A DNA stretch of 64,000 nt from Micavibrio sp. TMED2 (GCA_002168225.1 NHBH01000005.1:32787-96786), one strand, 5' to 3'; positions 16,469-26,304 are shown, counted from the first letter of the stretch. Numbers and translations are program-made. The notes: a model not told the origin generated them from the letters alone.

Positions 16469-17440
16469 TCAGTCGACCTGGGCTTTCGCCGCATTGGCGA
16501 TATCGCCCCACTTCTTGATCTCCGCAGAGATGAAGCCAGGCAGCTCATCAAACTTCAGCTTGCCTGGACGAATACCATTTTTCTCGAAATGCGCCACAAC
16601 GGCGTCATCCGCGAGACCTGTCTGAACCGCACCATAGAGCTTCTCCAGCACCGGCTTCGGGGTACCGGCAGGGGCCGCAAGCAACCACCAGGCAACCAGA
16701 TTGAAGTCAGGATAGGTATCGGCAATCGCCGGAACGGTCGGTGCCACCGGGCTGCCATCTGCACCGCTGACGCCAATCGCCCGCAGGGTGCCTGCGTCGA
16801 TATTCGGCAGGGCCGCAACCGGGTGATAGAACATGAAGTCGACTTCGCCGGACATGACAGCGGTCAGGCCCTCGGCTCCGGAATTGAACGGAATGTGCAG
16901 CATCTGGCCACCGCTCTCGATACCGAGCAGCTCACCGGCCAGATGACCGGAAGTACCGTTACCGGCAGAGGCGAAGGTAAGGCCGTCACCAGACTTGGAG
17001 GCCGCAATCAGATCATCGAGGCTGTTGTACGGGGAATCGCTGTCGACGACGAGCAGGGTCGGGGTATAGCCAACCAGCGCGATCGGCTCGAGATCGGCCT
17101 GCGGATCATAGGGCAGGTTGTCATAGAGCGAGACGTTGATCGCCAGCGTACCGACAGTACCCATGGAAATCTTGTAGCCATCGGCATCGGCCTTCACGAC
17201 CTCGACGGTACCGATGCTGCCACCGGCGCCGGGACGGTTTTCCATGACGAATGGCTGACCCAGATCCTGTGACATGGCATCGCCCAGTATGCGGGAAACC
17301 AGATCGGTCGAGGTACCAGCACCGAACGGCACCACCATGGTAACCGGGCTGCTCGGATAATCCGCCGCCTGTGCGGTTCCGAAGGCCAGAGCCACCGGCA
17401 GTGCAACCGGCAGCGCAAGAAATTTGAAGAATTGTCGCAT
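16469..17440 (-). CDS. tctC: Tripartite tricarboxylate transporter substrate-binding protein
   Basis: A 323-residue periplasmic binding protein of the Bug/TctC family. It has a signal peptide (MRQFFKFLALPVALPVALAF, cleavage after AQA). YPSSPVTMVVPFGAGTSTD and the family segments MENRPGAGGSIG and ADGYKISMGT line the ligand site. It captures a carboxylate in the periplasm for TctAB. The operator at 17475 lies 35 bases upstream of its start. The ligand is not predictable, but the neighbouring lyase and CoA-transferase suggest a tri- or dicarboxylate. Confidence 0.93.
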   Translation of the reverse strand: MRQFFKFLALPVALPVALAFGTAQAADYPSSPVTMVVPFGAGTSTDLVSRILGDAMSQDLGQPFVMENRPGAGGSIGTVEVVKADADGYKISMGTVGTLAINVSLYDNLPYDPQADLEPIALVGYTPTLLVVDSDSPYNSLDDLIAASKSGDGLTFASAGNGTSGHLAGELLGIESGGQMLHIPFNSGAEGLTAVMSGEVDFMFYHPVAALPNIDAGTLRAIGVSGADGSPVAPTVPAIADTYPDFNLVAWWLLAAPAGTPKPVLEKLYGAVQTGLADDAVVAHFEKNGIRPGKLKFDELPGFISAEIKKWGDIANAAKAQVD

Positions 17441-17474
17441 AGTTGAAGTCCTCCCTAATGCATTCTCTGATATT

Positions 17475-17487
17475 TTCGTATATCGAA
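17475..17487. promoter_or_regulatory. Putative IclR-type operator, copy 2
   Basis: TTCGTATATCGAA, the reverse complement of the 13-mer at 11457-11469, lies 35 bases upstream of tctC. The flanks are also shared after strand inversion. Confidence 0.65.
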
Positions 17488-17598
17488 AATTTTTTCGTTA
17501 TTTGAAGATTAAAGAACCATACCAACATCGTCAAGCCGAATGGGGCTTGCACCATGATGTTTCACGCTATGGTTGAAAGGCCGGAAACCGTTTGCGGA

Positions 17599-18945
17599 TC
17601 AACTGCCCGCGATGGTCATGCCCTCGATCCGCAGGGTCGGGGCGTCGACGCCGTATTTGCGCTCGAGATCATCGGCCACGGTCATGGACATGAACATATC
17701 GAGCAGATTGCCGGCGATGGTGATCTCACCGACCGGATAGGCGATCTCGCCATTCTCGATCCAGAACCCGCCAGCCCCGCGCGAGTAATCACCGGTAACC
17801 ATATTAACCCCCTGCCCCATCAACTCGGTGACATAGAGGCCGGTACCGGTTTCGCGGATCAGCTCTTCTGGCGAGATACGCCCGGCGGCAAGCACCAGAT
17901 TGCTCGGTGACGGGCTCGGATTGCCGGATGATCCGCGTGACGCATGGGCTGTGCTCTCCAGCCCCAGTTGCCGGGCAGAACGCAGGTCGAGGAACCATGT
18001 AGTCAGGGTGCCGTTCTCGATGATGTTCCGGCGCATCGGGGCCAGTCCCTCACCGTCGAACGGGCGCGAGCGCAGCCCGCGTTTGACGAAGGGATCATCC
18101 ACCACCAGCGTACCGATCGGCAGGATCTGTTCACCCAGCTTGTCCTTCAGGAAGCTGACGCCACGGGCGATGGACGGGCCGTTGATCGCGCCGCTCAGAT
18201 GGCCGAGGATCGTGCGCGATACCCGCGGGTCAAAGACCACGGGATATTTGCCGGTCGGCACCTTGCGCGGGTTGAGCCGCTTGATCACCCGCTCACCGGC
18301 GGTCTTGCCGATCTGGGCTGCCGGTGGCAGGTCGCTGCGATAAACCTTGGAGGCATAGTCGTAATCGCGCTCCATCTTGGTACCCTCACCGGCCAGAACC
18401 GAGACGGATACCGTGTGCCGGGTCACGGCATAGCTGGCGAGGAAACCGTTCGAGGTGGCAAGGGTCACGCGGGTCTTGCCATAACCGGCATCCGCGCCCT
18501 CGGAATTGGTGACACCGGGTACCGCACGGGCCGCCGCCTCGGTCTCGTTCGCAACCTCGATCAGGCTTTCGGTGCTCGGCTCGGTGTTGTCGAGGCTGTC
18601 CACATTGACCAGCTCTGTTGCCAGCTGTCCCTTGTCCGCGATCCCGGCATAGGGGTCTTCGGGTACTGCGCGGGCCATGGCGACGGCCTGCTCAACCAGT
18701 GTCTGGATGCTCTCGGGCTTGCGGTCACCGGTGGAGACATTGGCCACCTTCGTGCCGACGAATACCCGCAGGCCGATTTCCTGACTTTCCGAGCGCTCGA
18801 TGGTTTCCGGCTTGCCCAGACGCTGACCCACATTGATCGAGGTCTGGTCGAACATGACCGCATCGGCGGCATCCGCGCCATAGGATTTGGCACGCTTGAT
18901 AAGGTCACCCAGAAAAGTCGTGTCGCGGTCGCGATCATAAGCCAT
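17599..18945 (-). CDS. pmbA: PmbA/TldE-family metalloprotease subunit
   Basis: A 448-residue protein of the TldD/PmbA family. It has the N-terminal segment LIKRAKSYGADAADAVMFDQ, a central DYDYASKVYRSDLPPA region and the characteristic C-terminal block with ELIRETGTGLYVTELMGQG, then VTGDYSRGAGGFWIENGEI and YPVGEITIAGNL. The TldD-type zinc motif HExxxH is absent, as expected for the PmbA/TldE partner. With TldD it degrades unfolded peptides and is needed for maturation of some modified peptides. No tldD is in the window. Confidence 0.9.
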   Translation of the reverse strand: MAYDRDRDTTFLGDLIKRAKSYGADAADAVMFDQTSINVGQRLGKPETIERSESQEIGLRVFVGTKVANVSTGDRKPESIQTLVEQAVAMARAVPEDPYAGIADKGQLATELVNVDSLDNTEPSTESLIEVANETEAAARAVPGVTNSEGADAGYGKTRVTLATSNGFLASYAVTRHTVSVSVLAGEGTKMERDYDYASKVYRSDLPPAAQIGKTAGERVIKRLNPRKVPTGKYPVVFDPRVSRTILGHLSGAINGPSIARGVSFLKDKLGEQILPIGTLVVDDPFVKRGLRSRPFDGEGLAPMRRNIIENGTLTTWFLDLRSARQLGLESTAHASRGSSGNPSPSPSNLVLAAGRISPEELIRETGTGLYVTELMGQGVNMVTGDYSRGAGGFWIENGEIAYPVGEITIAGNLLDMFMSMTVADDLERKYGVDAPTLRIEGMTIAGS

Positions 18946-19084
18946 ATCGAGAAAGTCCGTTTTGTCAGCCGGCAGGTAAAGAAATCGAGCCGTATCGATC
19001 AGCCCGAGGCAGAACGCCTATACAATATCCGTCCAATGGTATGTAACAGGGTGCACGGGCAAAACAAGCAGCCGTCTTCCATCA

Positions 19085-19912
19085 ATGAGCATTTTCACCA
19101 CAGAAAATACCTATCGCCTCACCCGGCTGGCAGCACGCCGGGCGCTAACCTATCCCTATGACTGCGCCTACAGGCCAATGATCGTCACCGGCGGCGGCTT
19201 TCTGCAGCCAAGGGTCCGGGCATGGACCGCGGAAGATGATACGGCAGCCCTGCTGCGCGGACGCGCGCCAACGCTGGCGGTCGGCTCGAACCGGGCGGCC
19301 CGGCAACTGGCGCGCAAATATGCCGATTGGCGCGAACCGCTCGCCATCCCGGTCTGGCCGGTCTGGGTCAACGGCATCGATGTGCATTTCGCGGCCTCGA
19401 TCGGCCATTACGGTGCAATACCAGCAACCCCGGTGCGGGCACCCGGCACCATCTGCGCCATGATGCTGGTTTGGCTGACCCCGTCGGAATTTGTGCGCAT
19501 GGACGAGACCGAGGGCCTCGGCATTGCCTATGACCGCTTCGATGTACCGGTTGAGGCTGACAGCGGCGTGCCCGGCGACGTCAGCAGCGTGGTACTCTAT
19601 CGCCACCGCGCAGGCACCATCGCCACTTTCGGACACCGTTCGATCGGTATGGCGGAACTGCCGGTGCATGACCGGCGGCAGGCGCGGATGAGCCAACCGG
19701 CAATGCAGCGCTTCCTGTGCCGTCGCCTCGCGCCCGGTATCGGCCTGAACCAGTTCATTGCCGGCAATATTGCCGATCCGCTGTTGCGTCAGCGCCGGGT
19801 TGACCGGCTCGCCCGGCACGCCATTGCTCCATGGCAACCCGCAGAGACTGACCGGCAGGGCACAGTGTCCGGCAAAACACCACCGATCACGCTGCAAACC
19901 TTGCTGCTGTGA
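19085..19912 (+). CDS. Hypothetical protein, possibly gamma-glutamylcyclotransferase-like
   Basis: A 275-residue cytoplasmic protein. LAVGSNRAARQL could correspond to the YGSN-type loop of gamma-glutamylcyclotransferase-like folds. ICAMMLVWLTPSEFVRMDETEGLG could match their strand plus LDxxEG segment. This is a weak structural reading, not a firm assignment. The ATG at 19085 gives a conventional length, but later starts cannot be excluded. It is followed by a VOC protein gene 25 bases downstream on the same strand. Confidence 0.5.
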   Translation: MSIFTTENTYRLTRLAARRALTYPYDCAYRPMIVTGGGFLQPRVRAWTAEDDTAALLRGRAPTLAVGSNRAARQLARKYADWREPLAIPVWPVWVNGIDVHFAASIGHYGAIPATPVRAPGTICAMMLVWLTPSEFVRMDETEGLGIAYDRFDVPVEADSGVPGDVSSVVLYRHRAGTIATFGHRSIGMAELPVHDRRQARMSQPAMQRFLCRRLAPGIGLNQFIAGNIADPLLRQRRVDRLARHAIAPWQPAETDRQGTVSGKTPPITLQTLLL

Positions 19913-19937
19913 CGCATTCTGCTTAAGTATCGCGGTC

Positions 19938-20381
19938 ATGACCATGCCGATCAAAACCAACCAGTTCATCTGGAACGAACTGGCCACCAGCCGCCCCGAT
20001 GTCTGCCGTGAATTTTACGGCAGGGTTTTTGGCTGGAAGAGCCAGCAGGTTGATCTCGGTGATTTCGGCACCTATTCGGTCTGGCTCCATGAGGGTCAGG
20101 GCATCGGCGGCATGCTGCACATGGATGATGCCGATGGCGAGGAAGCGATCGCCTTCTGGACCTCCTATATCGCGGTCGAGGATGTGGACGCGACGGCGAA
20201 ACAGGTGATTGATGCCGGTGGCGCGATCCGTCTGCCGCCGACCAATATCCCGGAACTGGGCCGTATCTCGATCATCTCCGACCCCACGGGGGCCGTGGTA
20301 GCGCTGATCCGCCCGGATGAAGGCCAGCCGGAAGAAGTGGATGACGAAGCTGGAGATAACGAAGCAGGGAACGGCGCATAA
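19938..20381 (+). CDS. VOC (glyoxalase/bleomycin resistance) family protein
   Basis: A 147-residue protein with two beta-alpha-beta-beta-beta modules. FIWNELATSRPDVCREFYGRVFGWK starts module one. FWTSYIAVEDVDATAKQVIDAGGAI and the end DPTGAVVALIRP form module two. Relatives bind a metal and act on small molecules, but the substrate is unknown. The last 20 residues are acidic and disordered. The start at 19938 is the first ATG after the preceding gene. Confidence 0.82.
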   Translation: MTMPIKTNQFIWNELATSRPDVCREFYGRVFGWKSQQVDLGDFGTYSVWLHEGQGIGGMLHMDDADGEEAIAFWTSYIAVEDVDATAKQVIDAGGAIRLPPTNIPELGRISIISDPTGAVVALIRPDEGQPEEVDDEAGDNEAGNGA

Positions 20382-20384
20382 GCG

Positions 20385-21368
20385 CTAGATCGGCGGGCTC
20401 ATCGCCATGCCAAAACCGGCCAGCGCCAACCAGCCGACCCAACGGTTTGACCGGAAAATCGCCAGCCCGCTCGCCGGATCATCCTGTCGCCAGGCCTGCA
20501 ACTGCCAGAAGAAGTGCATGGCCACCGGTATCAGCCACAGCGCCGACAGCCAGTGATCACCGCTGACCCCGATGGTGGCGATCACCCAGCAAACCCAGGC
20601 AATGATGTAAAACCCCGCAATCCACGGCGCGCTGTTTTCACCCAGACGCAAGGCCAGTGACTTGACCCCGGCCTCGACATCATCCTGCTTGTCCTGATGG
20701 GCATAGATGGTGTCATAGCCGAGCGTCCAGAAGATGCCACCGAGATAGAGCACCAGCGGCGGCCATGACAGGGTGCCGGTCATGGCGACCCAGCCGACCA
20801 GCGCCCCCCAGTTGAAGGTCAGACCGAGAGAGAATTGCGGCCAGTAGGTGATCCGCTTCATCAGGGGATAGGTCACCACCAACAACAGGGATGACGCGCC
20901 GATGGTGATGGTCTGGGCATTGAACTGCACCAGCACAAGGAGGCCGATCAGGCATTGCACGGCAAAGAACATGATTGCCTGAGCCAGCGTCACCTCACCC
21001 GATGGCAGGGGGCGGCTGCGGGTGCGCTCAACCCGGGCATCGATATTGCGGTCGAGAATGTCATTGATGGTGCAACCGGCCCCGCGCATGACCACGGCAC
21101 CGATGGCGAACAGCAGTGCATACCAGAGCTGGACCGTCTGAGGCACCGGGCTGGCCAACACCAGTGACCACCAGCAGGGAAACAGCAGCAGCCAGGTACC
21201 GATCGGCCGGTCGAGCCGCGCCAGCCGGATATAGGGCCCGGCGGCGGCAGGCAGCAGCCGCTCGATCAGGCTCCGCCGGGTAATATCCGTATGACCCGCT
21301 CCCGTTGCAGGCGCTTTTTCAGCGTTCGTGACGTCAGCGGCTGGGGCGTCTTGGTGCTCTGGGGTCAT
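20385..21368 (-). CDS. ubiA: 4-hydroxybenzoate polyprenyltransferase
   Basis: A 327-residue integral membrane prenyltransferase. The first Asp-rich motif is in GCTINDILDRNIDARVERTR, followed by SRPLPSG. The second is in LGYDTIYAHQDKQDDVEAG. Membrane helices fill the rest. It attaches the polyprenyl tail to 4-hydroxybenzoate in ubiquinone synthesis. The N-terminal 30 residues are a polar extension. It is divergent from rsmE, an arrangement common in alphaproteobacteria. Confidence 0.93.
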   Translation of the reverse strand: MTPEHQDAPAADVTNAEKAPATGAGHTDITRRSLIERLLPAAAGPYIRLARLDRPIGTWLLLFPCWWSLVLASPVPQTVQLWYALLFAIGAVVMRGAGCTINDILDRNIDARVERTRSRPLPSGEVTLAQAIMFFAVQCLIGLLVLVQFNAQTITIGASSLLLVVTYPLMKRITYWPQFSLGLTFNWGALVGWVAMTGTLSWPPLVLYLGGIFWTLGYDTIYAHQDKQDDVEAGVKSLALRLGENSAPWIAGFYIIAWVCWVIATIGVSGDHWLSALWLIPVAMHFFWQLQAWRQDDPASGLAIFRSNRWVGWLALAGFGMAMSPPI

Positions 21369-21455
21369 AGTGCGCGATGGATCATGGACAGTGCAGTGCT
21401 CCGGGAGTATCTAGCAAGGCAACAGCCTGATGCCAAATATCGTGATGATTTCCCG

Positions 21456-22214
21456 ATGGATATGTCCACAAGCCCAAACCGCACCAGCACCGATCTGGCC
21501 ACCAGACTTCATGTGGAAGAGGATCTGCGGCAGGGCGAACCCGTAATCCTGTCATCGGACCGCGCCCATTTCCTCGGTCGCGTCCTGCGCCTCGCTCCTG
21601 GGGCCGAACTGGCCCTGTTCAACGGGCGGGACGGGGAATGGCGGGCGGAGATCACGGCCATTTCCAAGCGCGATGCCACGGTTACCCCAACAGTGCAGGA
21701 ACGCCCGCAACCCGTACTGTCATCAACGCTCACCCTGATTATTCCACCAATCAAGAAGAACCGCGCCGACTGGCTGATCGAGAAGGCAACCGAGCTTGGG
21801 GTTACCACGATTCAACCGGTTCTGAGCGAACACACATCGGTCCGGGACGTGAAATTGGATCGCTGGCGGAAAATCACTGTTGAGGCAGCCGAACAATGCG
21901 AGCGCCTCGACCTGCCCGAGATCCTGCCACTGACCCCGCTGGCAACCGTCCTGCAGGGCTGGGACAGCGCGGATCGCCTGCTGATCGCGGCTGAACGTGA
22001 CACCACCATTCCGTTGCGGCAGGACACGCTGCCCGCTGGCAATCTCGCAATCTTGATCGGTCCGGAAGGCGGGTTCAGCAGTACGGAACTTGACCTCTTC
22101 ACCGAATTGCCATTTGCTGACCGCATCAGTCTCGGACCACGGATATTACGGGCCGAAACGGCTGCCCTGTCCGCACTTGCGATTGTCCAGAACCTCCGGC
22201 AGTCAGAAACCTGA
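21456..22214 (+). CDS. rsmE: 16S rRNA (uracil-1498-N3)-methyltransferase
   Basis: A 252-residue SPOUT-class methyltransferase. The N-terminal PUA-like part includes HFLGRVLRLAPGAELALFNG. LIIPPIKKNRADWLIEKATELGV and the C-terminal knot motifs (IGPEGGFSSTELDL, then SLGPRILRAETAALSAL) are diagnostic. It methylates 16S rRNA in the 30S subunit. The frame is open from 21291, but the ATG at 21456 (or 21462) gives the usual N-terminus. Confidence 0.93.
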   Translation: MDMSTSPNRTSTDLATRLHVEEDLRQGEPVILSSDRAHFLGRVLRLAPGAELALFNGRDGEWRAEITAISKRDATVTPTVQERPQPVLSSTLTLIIPPIKKNRADWLIEKATELGVTTIQPVLSEHTSVRDVKLDRWRKITVEAAEQCERLDLPEILPLTPLATVLQGWDSADRLLIAAERDTTIPLRQDTLPAGNLAILIGPEGGFSSTELDLFTELPFADRISLGPRILRAETAALSALAIVQNLRQSET

Positions 22215-22255
22215 CCCGCGACGCAACCTGTCATACAAACATAGGCGAAACAGCC

Positions 22256-23623
22256 ATGTCCGGCCCGACCAAACCCGACCATATGCCGATTACCGACCGC
22301 CGACAGCTGGTCGAGGAACTGGAACTCGGCTGCAAACCGGCCGACCAGTACAAGATCGGCACGGAGCATGAGAAATTCGTGTTCTGTAACAAGAACCTGA
22401 AGCCTGCCGCCTATGATGGTGAAAAGGGCATCCGCACGATCCTGACGGAGCTGCAGGGCATCAGCGGCTGGAAACCGATCATGGAGGGTGAACATATCAT
22501 CGGCCTGACGGGGGATGGTGCCTCGGTCTCGCTCGAACCAGGTGGGCAGCTTGAACTATCCGGTGCGCCGCTGGCTACCATCCACCAGACCTGCAGCGAG
22601 TTGAAAAAGCACCTGACGCTGGCCAAGACCGTCGGCGACCGGCTCGATATCGGTATGCTCGGCATGGGTTTCTCTCCCAACTGGCGGCGGGACGAGATCA
22701 ACTGGATGCCCAAGGGGCGTTACGCCATCATGCGTCGGAACATGGAGCGTAAAGGCTCGCTCGGCCTCGATATGATGAGCCGGACCTGTACCGTGCAGGT
22801 CAATCTCGACTTCTCCACCGAAGCCGACATGATCAAGAAGATGCGCGTCTCGCTGGCGCTGCAGCCACTGGCCACCGCGCTGTTTGCCAACTCGCCCTTC
22901 ACCGAGGGCAAGGTAAACGGCTATGAGAGCTACCGCGCCCATATCTGGACCGATACCGATGCCGACCGTACTGGCGGTCTCGAACTTGCCTTCGAGGACG
23001 GGTTCGGGTTCGAGCGCTATGTGGATTATGTGCTCGATGTGCCGATGTATTTTGTCTATCGCGACGGCCAGTATCTCGACGCCTCGGATATGTCGTTCCG
23101 GGATTTCCTCGCGGGCAAACTGCCCCTGCTGCCCGGTGAGCTACCGACCATCTCGGACTGGCGCGACCACCTGACCACCGTCTTCCCCGATGTGCGCCTC
23201 AAGCGCTATATCGAGATGCGTGGAGCCGATGGTGGTGCCTGGGACAATCTCTGCGCCCTGCCCGCGATCTGGGTCGGGTTGCTGTATGATAACGATGTAC
23301 TGGATCAGGCGGACCGTCTGGTCAGCGACTGGACCGCCGAAGAGCGCGACAGCCTGCGCAAGCTGACCCCGACCCATGGGCTCAATACTCCATTCCGGGA
23401 CGGCACCCTGCGCGATCTTGGCAAAACCGTTCTCGACCTTGCCCGCGAAGGGCTGAAGCGCCGCGCCGAACTCGACTGGGTCGGTGTCGACGAGCGTGGC
23501 TTCCTGAATCCGCTGTTCGAGACTGTGGAAACCGGCATCACCCCGGCGGCAGAGAAGCGCAAACGGTTTGAGACCGAATGGAACGGTGCCATCGAACCGT
23601 TGTACCGGGAGTACGCATACTGA
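22256..23623 (+). CDS. gshA: Glutamate-cysteine ligase, plant/alphaproteobacterial type
   Basis: A 455-residue enzyme that makes gamma-glutamylcysteine, the first step of glutathione synthesis. KIGTEHEKFVF (catalytic Glu residues), SLEPGGQLELSGAP and the MGFSPNWRRDEINWMPKGRY segment match class II (plant-type) ligases rather than the E. coli type. A rsmE-gshA order is common in alphaproteobacteria. Its stop overlaps the next start (TGATG). Confidence 0.93.
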   Translation: MSGPTKPDHMPITDRRQLVEELELGCKPADQYKIGTEHEKFVFCNKNLKPAAYDGEKGIRTILTELQGISGWKPIMEGEHIIGLTGDGASVSLEPGGQLELSGAPLATIHQTCSELKKHLTLAKTVGDRLDIGMLGMGFSPNWRRDEINWMPKGRYAIMRRNMERKGSLGLDMMSRTCTVQVNLDFSTEADMIKKMRVSLALQPLATALFANSPFTEGKVNGYESYRAHIWTDTDADRTGGLELAFEDGFGFERYVDYVLDVPMYFVYRDGQYLDASDMSFRDFLAGKLPLLPGELPTISDWRDHLTTVFPDVRLKRYIEMRGADGGAWDNLCALPAIWVGLLYDNDVLDQADRLVSDWTAEERDSLRKLTPTHGLNTPFRDGTLRDLGKTVLDLAREGLKRRAELDWVGVDERGFLNPLFETVETGITPAAEKRKRFETEWNGAIEPLYREYAY

Positions 23624-23922
23624 TGAGCACTTCCACAGAACAGGATGGACTGGCGAGCATCTGCAAACAGATATTGCTCAGCCCCGATCATGCGGAAACC
23701 CGGCAACGCATGCTGGGCCTGATTGGCACCGCATTCTGCCTGTTCACCTTCATGTTTGTGGCTGGCGTCTCAACATCAGAAGCGCCCAGGGTGGGCGCTC
23801 TCAATGTTCTGATCTGGGCCTTGATACGCTCGGTGCCACTGACCCTGATTGCGGGCGTTACAACGCTTGTCGTTACGGCTATTCGTTACAGAAAACAGCA
23901 ACGTCAGCAATCAGCAGACTGA
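23623..23922 (+). CDS. Small membrane protein
   Basis: A 99-residue protein with two hydrophobic segments (about residues 29-48 and 60-87) and a basic C-terminus (RYRKQQRQQ). The start overlaps the gshA stop, so the two are coupled. The 3' end overlaps the response-regulator gene on the other strand. No family recognised. Confidence 0.65.
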   Translation: MSTSTEQDGLASICKQILLSPDHAETRQRMLGLIGTAFCLFTFMFVAGVSTSEAPRVGALNVLIWALIRSVPLTLIAGVTTLVVTAIRYRKQQRQQSAD

Positions 23923-24351
23923 ATCGTTTGACGGGTAAAAAACCTGCTCATCCAGAATGCTTAGGATTGCCTCTTCAAACCGGGCGAGTGAAACCGGCTT
24001 TTGCAGATAGGCACCGAGGTTGAGCGCTTGCACTTCGGCAGCAATCTCTTCCCACTGTCGCCCCGTGCACATCAGGAACGGCGTATCTGCATTCGGACCA
24101 TCACCGTCTCGCAACTCGCGCATAATGTCTGTACCGACAACATCGGCGCCGAGATCCCTGTCCATGACAATCGCATTGAATGTGTGCTCTCTGGCTAGAC
24201 TCTTGGCGCTGGCAAGATCGGCAGGCAGGCAGACAGACCAGTTGAGTATGTTTGCGTACTCGGCAATCAATCGACGGTTCGCCGGATCATTATCAATACA
24301 CAACAGTCTCAGCGCATCGCTGACTTTATGGTCATGGAAAAATCTGCCCAT
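23911..24351 (-). CDS. Single-domain response regulator
   Basis: A 146-residue receiver domain without an output domain. The acidic pocket is in LLCIDNDPANRR, the phospho-acceptor Asp in AIVMDRDLG, the conserved Thr in MCTGRQWEE and the Lys-Pro in YLQKPVSLARF. It probably passes phosphoryl groups or acts by protein contact. No kinase is adjacent. The last 12 bases overlap the convergent small membrane protein gene. Confidence 0.85.
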   Translation of the reverse strand: MGRFFHDHKVSDALRLLCIDNDPANRRLIAEYANILNWSVCLPADLASAKSLAREHTFNAIVMDRDLGADVVGTDIMRELRDGDGPNADTPFLMCTGRQWEEIAAEVQALNLGAYLQKPVSLARFEEAILSILDEQVFYPSNDSVC

Positions 24352-24570
24352 GGGGGATACCTCGTCTGGTTACCGATGGGCGTTATAGGGGGCGTGGGCA
24401 GCGACCGTTCTAGCCGCCACCCACATGGCTCTTCCCACCGAGTATCGCTTTCACGCGATGACAGGGAGATACTTACCTATACGTAAAGTTTCCAGTTCAG
24501 GCAGCGTTGTAACAATGTGAAACGCTTATATTTCAACCATATACAGAGACACAAATCAGACGGTCTGGGA

Positions 24571-26304
24571 TCAGTTAAAACTGAGACTATTTATATCGTC
24601 TTCATACATAGAGATGATTTCCGGCATATTCAGCACTGACCGGATGCTCGACATCGGGTCATCGGCATTGAGTCCCGAGTTGCGCAGCATATAGGTCAGG
24701 CGCACAATTTCCCGCTCGGCACCGAGGCGCACAGCAGCGGCAAGCGCCAGCGGGATGCCCCTCTCATCACCGCTGGCGATAATGATCTCGGCCTGATTGA
24801 AGGCCCGGTCGAAATCACCCTGACGGTAGTAATAGACAGACAGCGGAATCCGGAACCAGCCTGGCGGATTTGGGCTCATGCCGATACCCCGGTAAATATC
24901 CTCCACGCCCTCATCCCACATACCTCGTCGGATCTTGTTCCAACCCAGCATGACCCGAGGATCAGCCTTGGACGGATTAAGGGTGACTGCCCATTCATAA
25001 CATTTGCGCGCCTCGTCGAGTGCGCCTTGGGCCATCAGGATATTGCCCATATATTCATGGCCGGAAGCATCGGTCGGGTCGAGCCGGATGGCCTGACGCG
25101 CCGCTTCCAACCCCTCGATCAGCGCCGTACGATCTTCAAGATCACTTTGCTTGCTCCAGTCGAGAAAACGCATAAGCGCATAAGCAGCCCATATACTGGC
25201 GTCCTGGGTGTCATTCTCGATCAACTCATTAAGGCACTTGTGAACCTTTGGCTCAAGCAACTGGGATTTGGTTGCGTCATAGGCATGCCACTGCAACAGG
25301 CATTCATAACTGCTGCCCCCCTCAAAGGCACCGATCCGCTCCTGCAACTCGATATGACGCAAGCCATTGGCCTCCATGATGCCTGTTGGCGCCCCGATTT
25401 GTGCAACAATCGTCCGTACGCTGGTCAGCATCCGGCTCCACAATTCATCATCGACGACATCAAAATCCCGGGTCGTGCTCCAGATGACATTGGCAGTATC
25501 GGCATCAGATAGTGTCATGGTCAGGCGTATATTGTCCTGTATCTGGCTGACGGCACCTCCAATCCGGTAATCCGCAGCAGGATGCACCTCAATCTGCCGC
25601 GACTCTTCAAATGCTGGCACAGACCGGATACGCAACGTTCTGAAATGCGACAGGTCAGAGACCAGCTGAACCTGTATGCCATCAGCGAAATAGCGGAATT
25701 CTGGATCGGTAATATTATTTGCGAACCGCTCCACCTCAATGATCGGCGGCGAGAGTTCACCGCCGCCAAGATCAACCGGCAAGCCGTAATGCTCGCCATA
25801 TTGCCGGATCAGCAAGATCACCAGACCACAAAGCAGCAGCAGGCCGACCACCCCGGCAAATACCGGCAGACCCGCACGGACGGCCCAGGTGGATGGCAGC
25901 GGAAATACACGCCGGGGCGTCACGGCTGGTTCGACCGGCTCCGGTTGTTCAACCTCGACAAATTCAAAGGATGGTTTGTAGGTTCCCTTGGGAATGATGA
26001 TCCGCAGCGGCTGTGTTGCCCCCTGCGTGGCATAGAAATGATCCAGCGCCTGCCGCAGGCGGTTCATCTCGACCCGGACGATGCTGTCGCTGCTCGGGTC
26101 GAAATCATCGCCGCGCCCGAGGCCAAGGGTACCGATCGTATAGGCTTTCAGGTGATCACTGCGCCCCTCGAGGGTTTCGTCGACCACAAAGCGCAGCAGC
26201 TCGCGCAGGCGGGATTTCTCACCCAAGACACCGCTTGTGATGATCTCTTCCGTTGCTGCTTCGATTTGATCGCGGTCAAGCGACAGATCAACTTGCCTGC
26301 TCAT
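24571..26304 (-). CDS. Membrane-anchored regulator-like protein with TPR domain
   Basis: A 577-residue protein. Residues about 15-115 (SRLRELLRFVVDETLEGRSD, DSIVRVEMNRLRQALDHFY, IIIPKGTYKPSF) form a winged-helix-like domain seen in alphaproteobacterial TPR and cyclase-like proteins. One membrane helix follows (about residues 148-172). The periplasmic part has an FlgO-like region (EFRYFADGIQVQLVSDLSHF) and then TPRs (EYMGNILMAQGALDEARKCY). The topology is CadC-like, a cytoplasmic DNA-binding head and a periplasmic sensor. The target is unknown. The ATG at 26304 follows two codons after a possible TTG. Confidence 0.72.
   Translation of the reverse strand: MSRQVDLSLDRDQIEAATEEIITSGVLGEKSRLRELLRFVVDETLEGRSDHLKAYTIGTLGLGRGDDFDPSSDSIVRVEMNRLRQALDHFYATQGATQPLRIIIPKGTYKPSFEFVEVEQPEPVEPAVTPRRVFPLPSTWAVRAGLPVFAGVVGLLLLCGLVILLIRQYGEHYGLPVDLGGGELSPPIIEVERFANNITDPEFRYFADGIQVQLVSDLSHFRTLRIRSVPAFEESRQIEVHPAADYRIGGAVSQIQDNIRLTMTLSDADTANVIWSTTRDFDVVDDELWSRMLTSVRTIVAQIGAPTGIMEANGLRHIELQERIGAFEGGSSYECLLQWHAYDATKSQLLEPKVHKCLNELIENDTQDASIWAAYALMRFLDWSKQSDLEDRTALIEGLEAARQAIRLDPTDASGHEYMGNILMAQGALDEARKCYEWAVTLNPSKADPRVMLGWNKIRRGMWDEGVEDIYRGIGMSPNPPGWFRIPLSVYYYRQGDFDRAFNQAEIIIASGDERGIPLALAAAVRLGAEREIVRLTYMLRNSGLNADDPMSSIRSVLNMPEIISMYEDDINSLSFN

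Noticed and set aside
17944..19161. Long rightward open frame of 405 codons opposite pmbA
   Set aside because: The opposite strand holds a clear PmbA protein; this is a shadow frame.
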